Shown in pieces: positions 1 to 7,633 of a stretch of DNA of 64,000 bases. Below the pieces are notes generated by a model. The model ran no database searches. It was not told where the DNA came from and saw only the letters and a program-made list of their open reading frames with translations. Both the position numbers and the translations under genes were made by a program. Source of the DNA: JACQHM01 sp964535215 (GTDB taxonomy: Bacteria; Methylomirabilota; Methylomirabilia; Methylomirabilales; JACQHM01); NCBI GenBank assembly GCA_964535215.1, contig CAZHST010000006.1:36546-100545 (forward strand). Direction: 5' to 3'. Every line of letters starts with the position of its first letter. The first letter of the stretch is position 1.

Positions 1-492
1 CCCCCGTCCGTACAGCAAGGCGAGCCGCAAGACCAGTGTCTTTTCGCAGAGGGCCACCGCCCGTCGTTCGCCAAGGAGCTTGGTCTCGGCGTAGACATTT
101 AACGGATAAGGTTCATCCTCCTCGTCATAATCCCCTTTCGCCCCATCGTAGATTAAGTCCGTGGAGATGTAGACCAGCCTGGCCCCGATCCTGGCTGCTC
201 CCTGGGCCAGATGCTCGGTCCCACAGACATTCACCCGGTGGGCTTCTGCCGGATGCCGCTCGCACCGGTCCGCGTCGCCCAAGGCAGCCGTGTGGACGAT
301 CACCCTAGGTCGAACCTCCTCCAAAAAGCCATGGACCGATTTCCCGTCGGTGAGATCGAGCCCGACCACCGAACAGCCTTCGAGGACGATGGGATGCGTG
401 AGGTAGAGGCCAAAGACCTCATGCCGGTCCTTCAGGTGAAGGGCCACCTGGTGACCCAGAAAGCCACTTGCGCCAGTGACCAGAACCCTCAC
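1..492 (-). CDS. dTDP-4-dehydrorhamnose reductase-like (RmlD-type) SDR, C-terminus outside window
   Basis: The reading frame opens with a Rossmann NAD(P)-binding motif, VTGASGFLGHQVA, three residues after the start. It continues with D-L-T-D-G and VIVHTAALGDADRCER, and with the YISTD segment and the NVYAETKLLGE segment, which carries the catalytic Y-x3-K. These are hallmarks of the extended SDR family that contains RmlD, which reduces dTDP-4-keto-rhamnose for cell-surface polysaccharide. The GTG start is preceded by a GGAGG-type site and overlaps the nagZ stop by four bases (GTGA), so the two are translationally coupled. The gene runs off the left edge, so substrate specificity cannot be judged; other sugar-nucleotide reductases remain possible. 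Confidence 0.8.
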   Translation of the reverse strand, partial: MRVLVTGASGFLGHQVALHLKDRHEVFGLYLTHPIVLEGCSVVGLDLTDGKSVHGFLEEVRPRVIVHTAALGDADRCERHPAEAHRVNVCGTEHLAQGAARIGARLVYISTDLIYDGAKGDYDEEDEPYPLNVYAETKLLGERRAVALCEKTLVLRLALLYGRG

Positions 493-1571
493 CCTCCCCT
501 CCAACTCCTAACCCCTAACCCTCTAATGGTTTGGGCGATCCTGTGATGTTCCTCGCACCCGATGACCTCGGCGATCATCTCTGGGGAAGCCGGCCTGGGG
601 GCTGCTAGATAACGCTCCTTCACCGCTTTGATCCGCCTGAACGACTCCTCCACCCGTTCCTCCCTCCCAGCGTGCTTCACGGCCTTTACCGCCTCAAGCT
701 GCCGCTCCAACGGGTGGCAGATGAGGACCAGGTCCCCTCCGGCTTCCAGGAACCGGAGGGCCGCCTCGCCGGCCCTGTACCGGTCGGAGATGGCCTTCAT
801 CTCCAAATCGTCGCTGATGATCAACCCTTGAAAGCCCAGCTCCCCCCGGAGGAGGTCTGTGAGGATGGCCTTTGAAAGGGTGGCGGGGTACCACGGATCC
901 AACGAGGGGTACAGGACATGAGCGGTCATCAAGGCAGGGATGCCGACCTCAATGGCCTTAGCGAAGGGCTGGAGTTCCACAGCCTCCAGCCGCTCCTTCT
1001 GATGCAAAACGATGGGGAGGGTCTCATGGGAATCCAGAGAGGTGTCACCATGACCAGGGAAGTGTTTTCCGACACTAATGACCCCTTGCTCGTTTAAGCC
1101 CCGGAAGAAGGAGACACCCAGCTTAGCCACCAGATCCGGGGCCGCCCCAAAGGCCCGATCCCCGATCACCGGATTCAACGGGTTGGTGTTCACGTCCAGG
1201 ACGGGGGCGAAATTCATGTTGATCCCGACGGCCCGAAGCTCCCTGCCGATGGCCGCCCCCATCTGGTAGGCGAGTTCCGCGGAGCCCGTCGTCCCTAGCC
1301 TGGACGGACTTGGGAACTGGGTGAAAGGCGGATCCAGCCTGGAGACCCTCCCCCCTTCTTGATCAACGGCGATGAAGAGGGGGAGGCTTGGGCTGGCGGC
1401 TTGCAGGGTAGCGATGAGGGAAGAAAGCTGGAGGGGATTCCGGATGTTCCTCCTCAAGAGGACGACACCCCCCGGGTGGAGGTGTCGAATGAAATCCTGA
1501 AGCTCCTCGGATGGTTCCGTCCCGTCAAAGCCAAGGATAAAGAGCTGACCGACCATCTCCTCCCGGGTCAT
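489..1571 (-). CDS. nagZ: beta-N-acetylhexosaminidase NagZ (GH3)
   Basis: At 360 residues this is a normal-length, single-domain glycoside hydrolase family 3 enzyme. It contains the NagZ signature KHFPGHGDTSLDSHETLP near residue 168, which holds the Asp/His catalytic loop, and the AVDQEGGRVSRL segment near residue 68. The C-terminal half has the typical ISDDLEMKAI motif with the nucleophile Asp. Known members remove N-acetylglucosamine from anhydro-muropeptides during cytoplasmic peptidoglycan recycling. No signal peptide is visible, in agreement. The ATG lies just after an AAGG sequence, and a terminator for the upstream cupin gene lies immediately before it. The downstream reductase is coupled by a GTGA overlap. 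Confidence 0.93.
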   Translation of the reverse strand: MTREEMVGQLFILGFDGTEPSEELQDFIRHLHPGGVVLLRRNIRNPLQLSSLIATLQAASPSLPLFIAVDQEGGRVSRLDPPFTQFPSPSRLGTTGSAELAYQMGAAIGRELRAVGINMNFAPVLDVNTNPLNPVIGDRAFGAAPDLVAKLGVSFFRGLNEQGVISVGKHFPGHGDTSLDSHETLPIVLHQKERLEAVELQPFAKAIEVGIPALMTAHVLYPSLDPWYPATLSKAILTDLLRGELGFQGLIISDDLEMKAISDRYRAGEAALRFLEAGGDLVLICHPLERQLEAVKAVKHAGREERVEESFRRIKAVKERYLAAPRPASPEMIAEVIGCEEHHRIAQTIRGLGVRSWRGG

Positions 1572-1583
1572 GGGCTAGACCTT

Positions 1584-1621
1584 AAAAAAACGAGGCAGGT
1601 TGGAGGGGCCAACCCGCCTCG
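1584..1621 (-). terminator. Rho-independent terminator after the cupin gene
   Basis: Read on the minus strand, a 13-14 bp near-perfect stem (CGAGGCGGGTTGG / CCAACCTGCCTCG with one mismatch, loop CCCCT) is followed directly by seven T residues. It lies 25 bases after the stop of the cupin gene and just upstream of nagZ. Confidence 0.85.
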
Positions 1622-1645
1622 AAGGGGCCGACCGGTGGGCCCCTG

Positions 1646-2083
1646 TTACTTCTTCGGCATGTCCATCCGGACGACGAAGACCTTTACCGGGGTCTTCCCA
1701 AGATTTTTCGCGTTGTGGGTGATCCCTGACTCCCAGTTGACCGACCCAGGCCCCAGGGTTCTGGTCGTGATGCCCCCATCGGGCTGCTTCTCCTCAAGGG
1801 TCACGGTCCCTTCCAGGATGTAGGCGATGGCGGGACCAGGGCCGGGCTTGGACCCGTCGTGGGAATGCCACCCCGTTTCGGCGCCAGGGGGCAGGGTGAC
1901 CAAATAGACGTTCACCACCGCCTCCTTGGGGATGTCGGTGGTGATGAACGGCTCCACCAGGTTCTGCCTGGTGATTTTGGGCATCTCCTGCCCGAGTGCC
2001 TGGGGAGCCATCGGTCCAAGGGCAAGACCAAGGCCCAGCGAAGCGACCAAGGCCGCGAACCTTCGGCGTAGACCCTTTGCCAT
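1646..2083 (-). CDS. secreted cupin-domain protein
   Basis: The 145-residue product starts with a signal peptide (MAKGLRRRF, then a hydrophobic stretch, with A-L-G-Q as the probable cleavage site). It continues as a single cupin beta-barrel. The cupin motif 1 is recognisable in GAETGWHSHDG, and motif 2 in the GPGSVNWESGITHNAKN region, where metal-binding histidines would sit. The ATG chosen here follows an AGGAGG-type site; a longer frame upstream has no ribosome site. A strong terminator follows. The substrate is unknown; small exported cupins of this kind are usually annotated only by fold. Confidence 0.75.
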   Translation of the reverse strand: MAKGLRRRFAALVASLGLGLALGPMAPQALGQEMPKITRQNLVEPFITTDIPKEAVVNVYLVTLPPGAETGWHSHDGSKPGPGPAIAYILEGTVTLEEKQPDGGITTRTLGPGSVNWESGITHNAKNLGKTPVKVFVVRMDMPKK

Positions 2084-2234
2084 GGTACGAGCCTCCTCTC
2101 CCTTACCCTTTTCTGCCCATAAGCCTTCGATCAATCACAAGATCTTTACCCCCACCCTCCCACCGCGTCAAGAGTTTTTTTTTAGACACCCCAATGATCC
2201 CCGAGGGGCAAAGCAGGGAGCTTCAGATTTTTGC

Positions 2235-2262
2235 TTGACCGACCTAAGAGCATTTTGATAGG
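2235..2262 (+). promoter_or_regulatory. possible sigma-70-type promoter for the NRAMP-like gene
   Basis: TTGACC is followed after 16 bases by GATAGG, in the 266-base gap between the divergent cupin and transporter genes. The -35 is good and the -10 is poor. Nothing else is evident in the gap apart from a T-rich tract near 2174-2183. Confidence 0.35.
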
Positions 2263-2349
2263 GTAACGCCGTTCTGAAGCAGGGTAGAAGGAAGAAGGGA
2301 GGGCTCAAACGGGTAGAGGAAGAACCTCAGGTGAGGAGGAGGTTCGAAG

Positions 2350-3828
2350 ATGGCGCGAGAGAACGAAAGGGAGAAGATGACCAAAGGGGCAGAAATCATG
2401 CCCCTGGGGGCCTTGGATCCCCTGAAGCTGGCCGTCGTACCGACCTTCCTGGGCGTCTTCGCCTATGTCGGCCCTGGGATCCTTTGGGCCGCCCTGGCCC
2501 AGGGGAGCGGGGAGCTGATCTGGTGGCCGTATCTCACGGCCAAATACGGGGGAGCTTTCTTAGGGCTCTTAATCCCCGCCTCGCTCCTCCAGTACTGGGT
2601 CAACATCGAGATCTGCCGCTACGTCGTTGCCACCGGGGAGAACCCCCTGACGGGCTTTACCCGGATGGCCAGGTGGTTTACCTACACCGTCATGGTAGGG
2701 ATCATCATTGAAAACGTCTGGTTCGGGGCCTACTCCGCCGCCGGTGGGACCGCCTTGGCCTCTCTAACCAACTTTCCACCCGGGTGGAGCCCCAAGGGAC
2801 AGTCCCTCTTCTGGGGCTATCTGACCATTGCCGTTTACCTCTTTGCCCTGATCTTCGGCAAGGTCGTCTATAACATCGTCGAGAGGATCTCAATGGCCGT
2901 GGTGGTCATCACCATGGCGGGGATCATCTTCGCCCTGGTCCAGCCGAAGGTGCTGGGGGTGGCAGGGCCGTTCTGGACAGCCCTGCTCCCTCACTTCACC
3001 TGGCCCAGCAACTGGGACCCCAAGGACTTGAACATCCTGGTCACCAGCATTGCCTATGCCGGGGCAGGGGGGTTCGGCCAGCTCTTCATCGGCTACTGGA
3101 TCAGGGATAAAGGCTTCGGGATGGGAAAACTGATCGGCCGGGTGACCAGCCCCATCACCGGCGAAGAGGAGGCGATCCCGGCGACCGGCTACTATTTCAA
3201 GGACACGGGAGAGAACAAACGGAACTTCCTGGGATGGATGAAGGCCGTCCACTTCACGAACTTCGTCGGGGTCTTCCTGAACACCCTGACAACGATCATC
3301 ATGAGCTGGTTGGCCTTCGCCCTCCTCCTCCCCACCGGGAAGATCCCCAAAGGCTGGGAGATCGCCGTGGTCCAGTCGGCTTTCTTCGAGGTGGCCTGGG
3401 GTCCTATCGGGAGGGCCCTCTTCCTGATCGTGGCCGCCGCGTTCCTGTGCGATGTCTGGATCCAGTTGACCGACGGCTGGTCCCGGGTCTTCGCCGATTT
3501 CCTCTATGCCAACTTCGAGGCCACCCGGAAGAAGCACTTCCGCTTCTGGTACTATGTCTTCGTGGCCGTCTTCACCGTTCTCACCACGACCACGATGCTC
3601 ACAGGCCAGCCGGGGACCCTCATCGCCATCCGGGGGGTGGTCTCCTTCCTGGCCATGGGCTTCTACTGCCCGGCCCTGATCTACCTGAACTACAAGCTGC
3701 TCCCCAAGGCCTTCCCCAACTGGGTCCAGCCCCATCCGATCAACAAAGGGATCATGTATATCGTGGCCATCACCTATGTCGGCATGGGGCTCACCTATAT
3801 CTATCTCAAGCTAACCGGCTTGGTGTAG
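2350..3828 (+). CDS. NRAMP/APC-superfamily membrane transporter lacking the DPGN motif
   Basis: This 492-residue protein has about eleven hydrophobic segments. Its first helix reads GPGILWAALAQGSGELIWW, which aligns with NRAMP transmembrane helix 1. Classical Mn/Fe transporters have the metal-binding DPGN there; here the equivalent positions are Q-G-S-G-E. Helix 6 carries AYAGAGGFGQL where MntH proteins have the M-P-H motif. It therefore belongs to the NRAMP-related branch, but divalent-metal transport is not assured. The ATG is preceded by GAGGAGGAGG. It stands alone, convergent with the next gene. The substrate remains open (metal, Mg or another solute). Confidence 0.75.
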   Translation: MARENEREKMTKGAEIMPLGALDPLKLAVVPTFLGVFAYVGPGILWAALAQGSGELIWWPYLTAKYGGAFLGLLIPASLLQYWVNIEICRYVVATGENPLTGFTRMARWFTYTVMVGIIIENVWFGAYSAAGGTALASLTNFPPGWSPKGQSLFWGYLTIAVYLFALIFGKVVYNIVERISMAVVVITMAGIIFALVQPKVLGVAGPFWTALLPHFTWPSNWDPKDLNILVTSIAYAGAGGFGQLFIGYWIRDKGFGMGKLIGRVTSPITGEEEAIPATGYYFKDTGENKRNFLGWMKAVHFTNFVGVFLNTLTTIIMSWLAFALLLPTGKIPKGWEIAVVQSAFFEVAWGPIGRALFLIVAAAFLCDVWIQLTDGWSRVFADFLYANFEATRKKHFRFWYYVFVAVFTVLTTTTMLTGQPGTLIAIRGVVSFLAMGFYCPALIYLNYKLLPKAFPNWVQPHPINKGIMYIVAITYVGMGLTYIYLKLTGLV

Positions 3829-3843
3829 GGGGGGAGGCGTCAA

Positions 3844-4548
3844 TCACGGTCCCGAGCGCCTCGCTTCTTCCAGAAGGCGCCGGGCCCTGGTCGGGTTGAA
3901 GACCCCGCAGCTACAGAACCGGGCCAGATAGCAGGCAGCCTCCTGGGGCGTCCTGCGCCCTTCCTTGACCCAGTCCAGCATCTTCTTCACGAGGTCGAAG
4001 GCGATCATCCCGTGGCCGCACATGGTAGCAATCGCCAGGGTCCGGCGGTCGGGGAGCCGGTCCACCCGACCCCGGAAGCCGAGGGAATACTCGACACTGT
4101 GCCGGACGATCCCTACCTGCTCACAGCAGCGACGGGCATCCCCCATGGGGGCGCTGATGTTGATGGAGATCCCCAGGTCTGCCCCCTTGACCTCTTCGAC
4201 AAATGCCTTCATCGCCTCGAAGTTGTCGAAGACGGCGGCGACCGTTGTATGCCCCTCGATCCCCCGGATAACCCGTTCAGGATCGGGCCGCTGATCCCTC
4301 CGCCAGTGGACCCTGGGATCCAGATCCTTCTCAGGATGAAACATCCCACCCTTCGAGGCATCCCCCAGATTCACCGGATGGTGCTTCAGGGCGAGGGTGA
4401 GGAAGGTCCGGTACTTTTCGACCAGGTCCCGGTCATTCACCCCCCTTGTCGCCATGGCAAAGACGATGTAGTCATCCGTCACGGGGGGAGGGTTGGGTAC
4501 CGAGAGATACGCGTAGTGATCGCTGTACCGGTGCAACGTGTTCGTCAT
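3844..4548 (-). CDS. uncharacterised protein paired with a ferredoxin-domain protein
   Basis: I do not recognise a family for this 234-residue soluble protein. It has no signal peptide or membrane segment. It holds several conserved-looking cysteines: RRCCEQVG near residue 140, TMCGHGM near 175, and a C-terminal cluster, ACYLARFCSCG, near 205-215. These could bind a metal or an iron-sulfur cluster. The stop codon of the upstream 4Fe-4S gene lies one base before this start, so the two are almost certainly co-translated. The partnership suggests that the pair forms a redox enzyme, which is inference only. Confidence 0.7.
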   Translation of the reverse strand: MTNTLHRYSDHYAYLSVPNPPPVTDDYIVFAMATRGVNDRDLVEKYRTFLTLALKHHPVNLGDASKGGMFHPEKDLDPRVHWRRDQRPDPERVIRGIEGHTTVAAVFDNFEAMKAFVEEVKGADLGISINISAPMGDARRCCEQVGIVRHSVEYSLGFRGRVDRLPDRRTLAIATMCGHGMIAFDLVKKMLDWVKEGRRTPQEAACYLARFCSCGVFNPTRARRLLEEARRSGP

Positions 4549-4549
4549 C

Positions 4550-5365
4550 TCAAGCTCCGATGGGGGTCAACGTTCGGCGACCCAATCCTAGGTTGGTCTT
4601 CCCCCGGTAGGTCGGATACCCCTCTCGCTTCAGGATCTCCTCCAGGGGATCGTTCCCCTCCCGGTCGCAGCGGGTGGAGACCCCAACGCTGACCACCGTG
4701 TCCAGCCCCCTGGCGATCTCCTCGATCCTCCTCAGGATGAGGGGGACCCGATCGAGGGTCGTCTTCAGCTCCACGATGGCCGAGAGGATCTTCTCGTCCA
4801 GGATGTCCTCCCGGAGGATCCCCTTCTCCACGTCGGTCATCAGGGAGGTGACCGGATTGTTCGGTTCGAAGGAGGTCGAAAGCTCTGCAAGGGCCCGGGT
4901 CATCTTCTCGATCTCCCGGAACCGGACCCCGACCCCGGGTCTCCCGAACTCGACGACGAAACCGGCCTCCCCCTCTTTGACCCGCCCGGTCACATCGTTT
5001 GTTTTCACCTCGGCCGTTCCCCGCCCGTGGATGCCCGTGGACTCGTGGGGGACCTGGGGGTCGCTGAAGGCCCGCCGGACGATCCGGGGCCAGGTTAGCT
5101 CCTGGGGGACAATGGCATCCGTTGGGCAGATGTCCGGCTCCGGATCGAAGCGGAACCGGAAGGCCTTGGCGACCCTCCGAATCAAGCGGACAAGAGGCGG
5201 CCAGAGGTGCTCCTTGCTCATCCCCCGAAAGCAGGCAAAGCACTCGACACACTCATCCTCGTTGACCACAGCCCGGTTCAGGGTCGGATCAATGACGATC
5301 GCCCCCATCGGGCACACGGCAAGACAGTTGCCGCAGGCAACGCACCTCTCTTGATCAATCTGCAT
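4550..5365 (-). CDS. 4Fe-4S ferredoxin-domain protein with unknown C-terminal domain
   Basis: The first 60 residues carry one full cluster motif, CVACGNCLAVCP, and a second set of cysteines, CVECFACF, followed later by CPTDA around residue 80, so a two-cluster ferredoxin-like domain is likely. The remaining roughly 190 residues form a soluble domain with the segment VEFGRPGVGVRF and a helical region, and I cannot assign it. The product (271 residues) is transcribed with the cysteine-rich protein that follows one base later. Electron transfer to or from a partner oxidoreductase is the natural inference. No membrane anchor is visible. Confidence 0.75.
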   Translation of the reverse strand: MQIDQERCVACGNCLAVCPMGAIVIDPTLNRAVVNEDECVECFACFRGMSKEHLWPPLVRLIRRVAKAFRFRFDPEPDICPTDAIVPQELTWPRIVRRAFSDPQVPHESTGIHGRGTAEVKTNDVTGRVKEGEAGFVVEFGRPGVGVRFREIEKMTRALAELSTSFEPNNPVTSLMTDVEKGILREDILDEKILSAIVELKTTLDRVPLILRRIEEIARGLDTVVSVGVSTRCDREGNDPLEEILKREGYPTYRGKTNLGLGRRTLTPIGA

Positions 5366-5414
5366 GACGCTCCTCCCCGGCCCCTTTGGCCCGCTGCTGG
5401 GATAACCTTCTGCC

Positions 5415-6197
5415 CTAGCCCCCGGGCCCGCCGCCGTTCACGTAGATCACTTGGCCGGTGATGTAGCTTGCCTCCTCCGAGACCAAGAAGCGGACAACGG
5501 AGGCGATCTCCTCGGGACGTCCGGCCCGCCCCAGGGGAACCGACTTAATGAAGGCCTGAGCCCGCTCCGGCCCCATGACGGCCAAGGCTTTCTCTAGCAT
5601 CTCCGTCTGGATGGGGCCAGGGGCGATGGCGTTCACCCGGATACCATTCGGCCCTTCTTCCTTGGCGAGGATCCGGGTCAGGGCCTCCAGGCCGGCCTTC
5701 GAGACCGTGTAGGGGCCGTAGCCTGCCGGAAACCGCATGGTCACGTTAGAGGAGAGATTGATGATGTGGCCCCTTTTTTGCTCCCGCATCTGGGGGAGGA
5801 CCGCTTTGATCAGGTAGAAGGGAGCCGAAAGGTTCACCCGAAGTATCTCCTCCCAGTCCTCCAACGGAAACTCCCTGAAGGGGACGCCGCTGATCGAGAC
5901 CCCGGCGTTGTTCACCAGGACATCAATCTGCCTGAAGGCCTCCAAGGTGAACCGGACAAGCCTGTTGGCCTCTTCGGGAATGCCGACATCGCCCTTAAAG
6001 ACCTTCGCTTCTCCTCCACCGGCGGTGATCTTTTCGACCAGCTCCCGGGCCTCATGGTCGCGGTTCCGGTAGCTCGCCACGATCCGGTAACCGGCCTCGG
6101 CCAGACCCAAGGCAATGGCCCGCCCGATCCCCCGGGACGCTCCTGTCACAATGGCGACACCATCCCCCCTTGGCATCCGATCAGCCTCCACCTTCAC
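5415..6197 (-). CDS. short-chain dehydrogenase/reductase (FabG-like)
   Basis: This is a classical SDR of 260 residues: VTGASRGIGRAIA is the cofactor-binding motif, NNAGVS the structural motif, the catalytic Ser is in INLSSNV, and YGPYTVSKAG contains the Tyr-x3-Lys pair. It ends with GQVIYVNGG, typical of 3-oxoacyl-ACP reductase relatives. The GTG at 6197 has a GGAGG site. An ATG seven codons later is an alternative start. It is not beside other fatty-acid genes, so a FabG role is not proved; many SDRs of this type act on small alcohols or sugars. It reads in the same direction as the ferredoxin pair. Confidence 0.85.
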   Translation of the reverse strand: MKVEADRMPRGDGVAIVTGASRGIGRAIALGLAEAGYRIVASYRNRDHEARELVEKITAGGGEAKVFKGDVGIPEEANRLVRFTLEAFRQIDVLVNNAGVSISGVPFREFPLEDWEEILRVNLSAPFYLIKAVLPQMREQKRGHIINLSSNVTMRFPAGYGPYTVSKAGLEALTRILAKEEGPNGIRVNAIAPGPIQTEMLEKALAVMGPERAQAFIKSVPLGRAGRPEEIASVVRFLVSEEASYITGQVIYVNGGGPGG

Positions 6198-6239
6198 CCT
6201 GTTTCCTCCCCCTCAAAGAAGGGTGGAGAGCGGGCTCTT

Positions 6240-6458
6240 TTACCGCCGCCCTCCGCGGGATGAGGAGGAGAGGGGGAGCCTCCTTGGGGTCCTTCGACGG
6301 ATCAGGTGGGCCAGGGCCTCCTCCATCTCAACCTCCGTGAGGGCCCACTCCAGGAGGCTGATGACCTCCTGGCTGACACTCCGCCTCTCCTTCGCCGCCC
6401 GTTCTTTCAAGCGGGCGTAGAGCTCCTCCGGCATACCCCGCACGTAGAGCGTTGGCAT
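6240..6458 (-). CDS. ribbon-helix-helix (FitA/Arc-type) regulator, orphan antitoxin-like
   Basis: This 72-residue protein begins MPTLYVRGMPEELYARLKE, the beta-strand and first helix of a FitA-like ribbon-helix-helix DNA-binding domain. A second helix, VSQEVISLLEWAL, follows, and then a basic tail. Such proteins are usually VapB/FitA antitoxins beside a PIN-domain toxin. No PIN gene is present on either side: the next gene down is an SDR and upstream lie parS sites. A conspicuous inverted repeat just upstream of the start is the likely operator for autoregulation. It may be a remnant of a toxin-antitoxin pair or a free-standing regulator. Confidence 0.75.
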   Translation of the reverse strand: MPTLYVRGMPEELYARLKERAAKERRSVSQEVISLLEWALTEVEMEEALAHLIRRRTPRRLPLSSSSRGGRR

Positions 6459-6472
6459 CGGATACGTCCCTA

Positions 6473-6502
6473 TGCAAGCATTCTGCTAGCAAAATGCTTG
6501 CA
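6473..6502 (-). promoter_or_regulatory. operator-like inverted repeat upstream of the RHH gene
   Basis: TGCAAGCATT and AATGCTTGCA form perfect 10-base arms separated by ten bases, and a third palindrome, TGCTAGCA, lies between them (6484-6491). It begins 15 bases upstream of the RHH start codon, where an autoregulatory antitoxin would bind. Confidence 0.65.
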
Positions 6503-6556
6503 TTCTCCTCCCGCCCTCATGGGACTTCATGTCCCCTTGATGCTCAAACCAGCTCA

Positions 6557-6572
6557 CGTTTCACGTGAAACA
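6557..6572. other. parS centromere site 1 (one mismatch)
   Basis: The 16-mer matches the consensus palindrome TGTTTCACGTGAAACA except for C in place of T at the first base. It lies in the intergenic gap between the moxR stop and the RHH gene, 30 bases from a perfect copy. ParB binds such sites. Confidence 0.88.
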
Positions 6573-6602
6573 TCTGGCAGTCTGGGGCACCCCCGGGGAG
6601 GA

Positions 6603-6618
6603 TGTTTCACGTGAAACA
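6603..6618. other. parS centromere site 2 (perfect)
   Basis: TGTTTCACGTGAAACA is a perfect palindrome, and the symmetry extends to 20 bases (6601-6620). It lies four bases downstream of the moxR stop codon. Together with site 1 it forms an origin-proximal ParB loading centre. Confidence 0.93.
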
Positions 6619-6622
6619 TCCT

Positions 6623-7633
6623 CTAGCGTCCCGAGAGAAGGGTCCGCTTCGGCGCCTCGGTGGGGACCTTCTTCAGGACCTCCTCGATGATCCTATCGGG
6701 GTCAACCCCTTCCGCCTCTCCCTCAAAGCTTAAGATCAGGCGGTGGCGTAAGGCCGGAAGGGCTGCACGCTTAATGTCGTCGAAGCTCACGTTGAAACGC
6801 CCGGAGAGGAGCGCGTTGACCTTCCCGGCCAGGACCAAGGCCTGGGCCCCCCGAGGGCTCGACCCGTAGCGGACGAAGCGTCTGACCATCTCGGGAGCGG
6901 AGGGGGTTTCGGGGTGGGTGGCCAGAATGAGTCTTGAGACGTAGGCTTTCACATGGGAGGCAATGGGGATCTCCCGGACCAAGGCCTTCATGGCCTCCAC
7001 CTCCTCGGCCCCTGTCACCTTCCTGACCGAGACCTCTTCCGCCTTTGTCGTCCGCTCCACGATCTCCGAAAGCTCCTCCTCGGTGGGGTAGGGGACTTTG
7101 AGCTTGAAGAAGAAGCGGTCCAGTTGGGCCTCGGGCAAGGGATAGGTCCCCTCCATCTCGATAGGGTTCTGGGTCGCCAGGACGAAGAAGGGGCGCTTGA
7201 GGCGGTGCTGGACCCCCCCAACGGTCACCGAAAGCTCCTGCATAGCCTCTAACAGGGCCGACTGGGTCTTGGGGGTCGCCCGATTGATCTCGTCGGCCAG
7301 GACGATCTGGCCAAAGAGGGGCCCCCGCTGGAATCGAAACTGCCGCCCCTCGGGGGTCTCTACGATGATGTTCGTCCCGATGATATCCGCCGGCATCAGA
7401 TCCGGGGTGAACTGGATCCTGGAGAACTCCAGGTCCAGGCACTGGCTTAAGGTCTTGACCAGAATCGTTTTGCCTAACCCGGGCACCCCTTCCAGCAGGG
7501 TATGGCCCCCTGAGAAAAGGCAGATCAGGACCCCCCGGATCACCTCCCGGTGCCCAACGATCACCCTCCCGATCTCAGCCTCAATGGTTTGAAGGATCGT
7601 AAGGAACCGCTCCGCCTTTTCCTCAACCGTCAT
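6623..7633 (-). CDS. MoxR-family AAA+ ATPase
   Basis: The 336-residue protein has the MoxR Walker A GVPGLGKT, the Walker B region LADEINRATPKTQSALLEAM, sensor 1 in LATQNPIE, and the arginine-finger region PEAQLDRFFFKL. MoxR ATPases act as chaperones with VWA and DUF58 proteins. This one is the last gene of exactly such an operon. The chosen ATG overlaps the TPR gene stop by ATGA; a 32-residue upstream extension lies inside that gene and is rejected. Perfect and near-perfect parS sites follow the stop codon. Confidence 0.93.
   Translation of the reverse strand: MTVEEKAERFLTILQTIEAEIGRVIVGHREVIRGVLICLFSGGHTLLEGVPGLGKTILVKTLSQCLDLEFSRIQFTPDLMPADIIGTNIIVETPEGRQFRFQRGPLFGQIVLADEINRATPKTQSALLEAMQELSVTVGGVQHRLKRPFFVLATQNPIEMEGTYPLPEAQLDRFFFKLKVPYPTEEELSEIVERTTKAEEVSVRKVTGAEEVEAMKALVREIPIASHVKAYVSRLILATHPETPSAPEMVRRFVRYGSSPRGAQALVLAGKVNALLSGRFNVSFDDIKRAALPALRHRLILSFEGEAEGVDPDRIIEEVLKKVPTEAPKRTLLSGR

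Noticed and set aside
2890..3735. 281-codon open frame antisense to the NRAMP-like gene
   Set aside because: Composition (D, P, G, H, E rich) is that of a shadow frame in GC-rich DNA, with no start signal.
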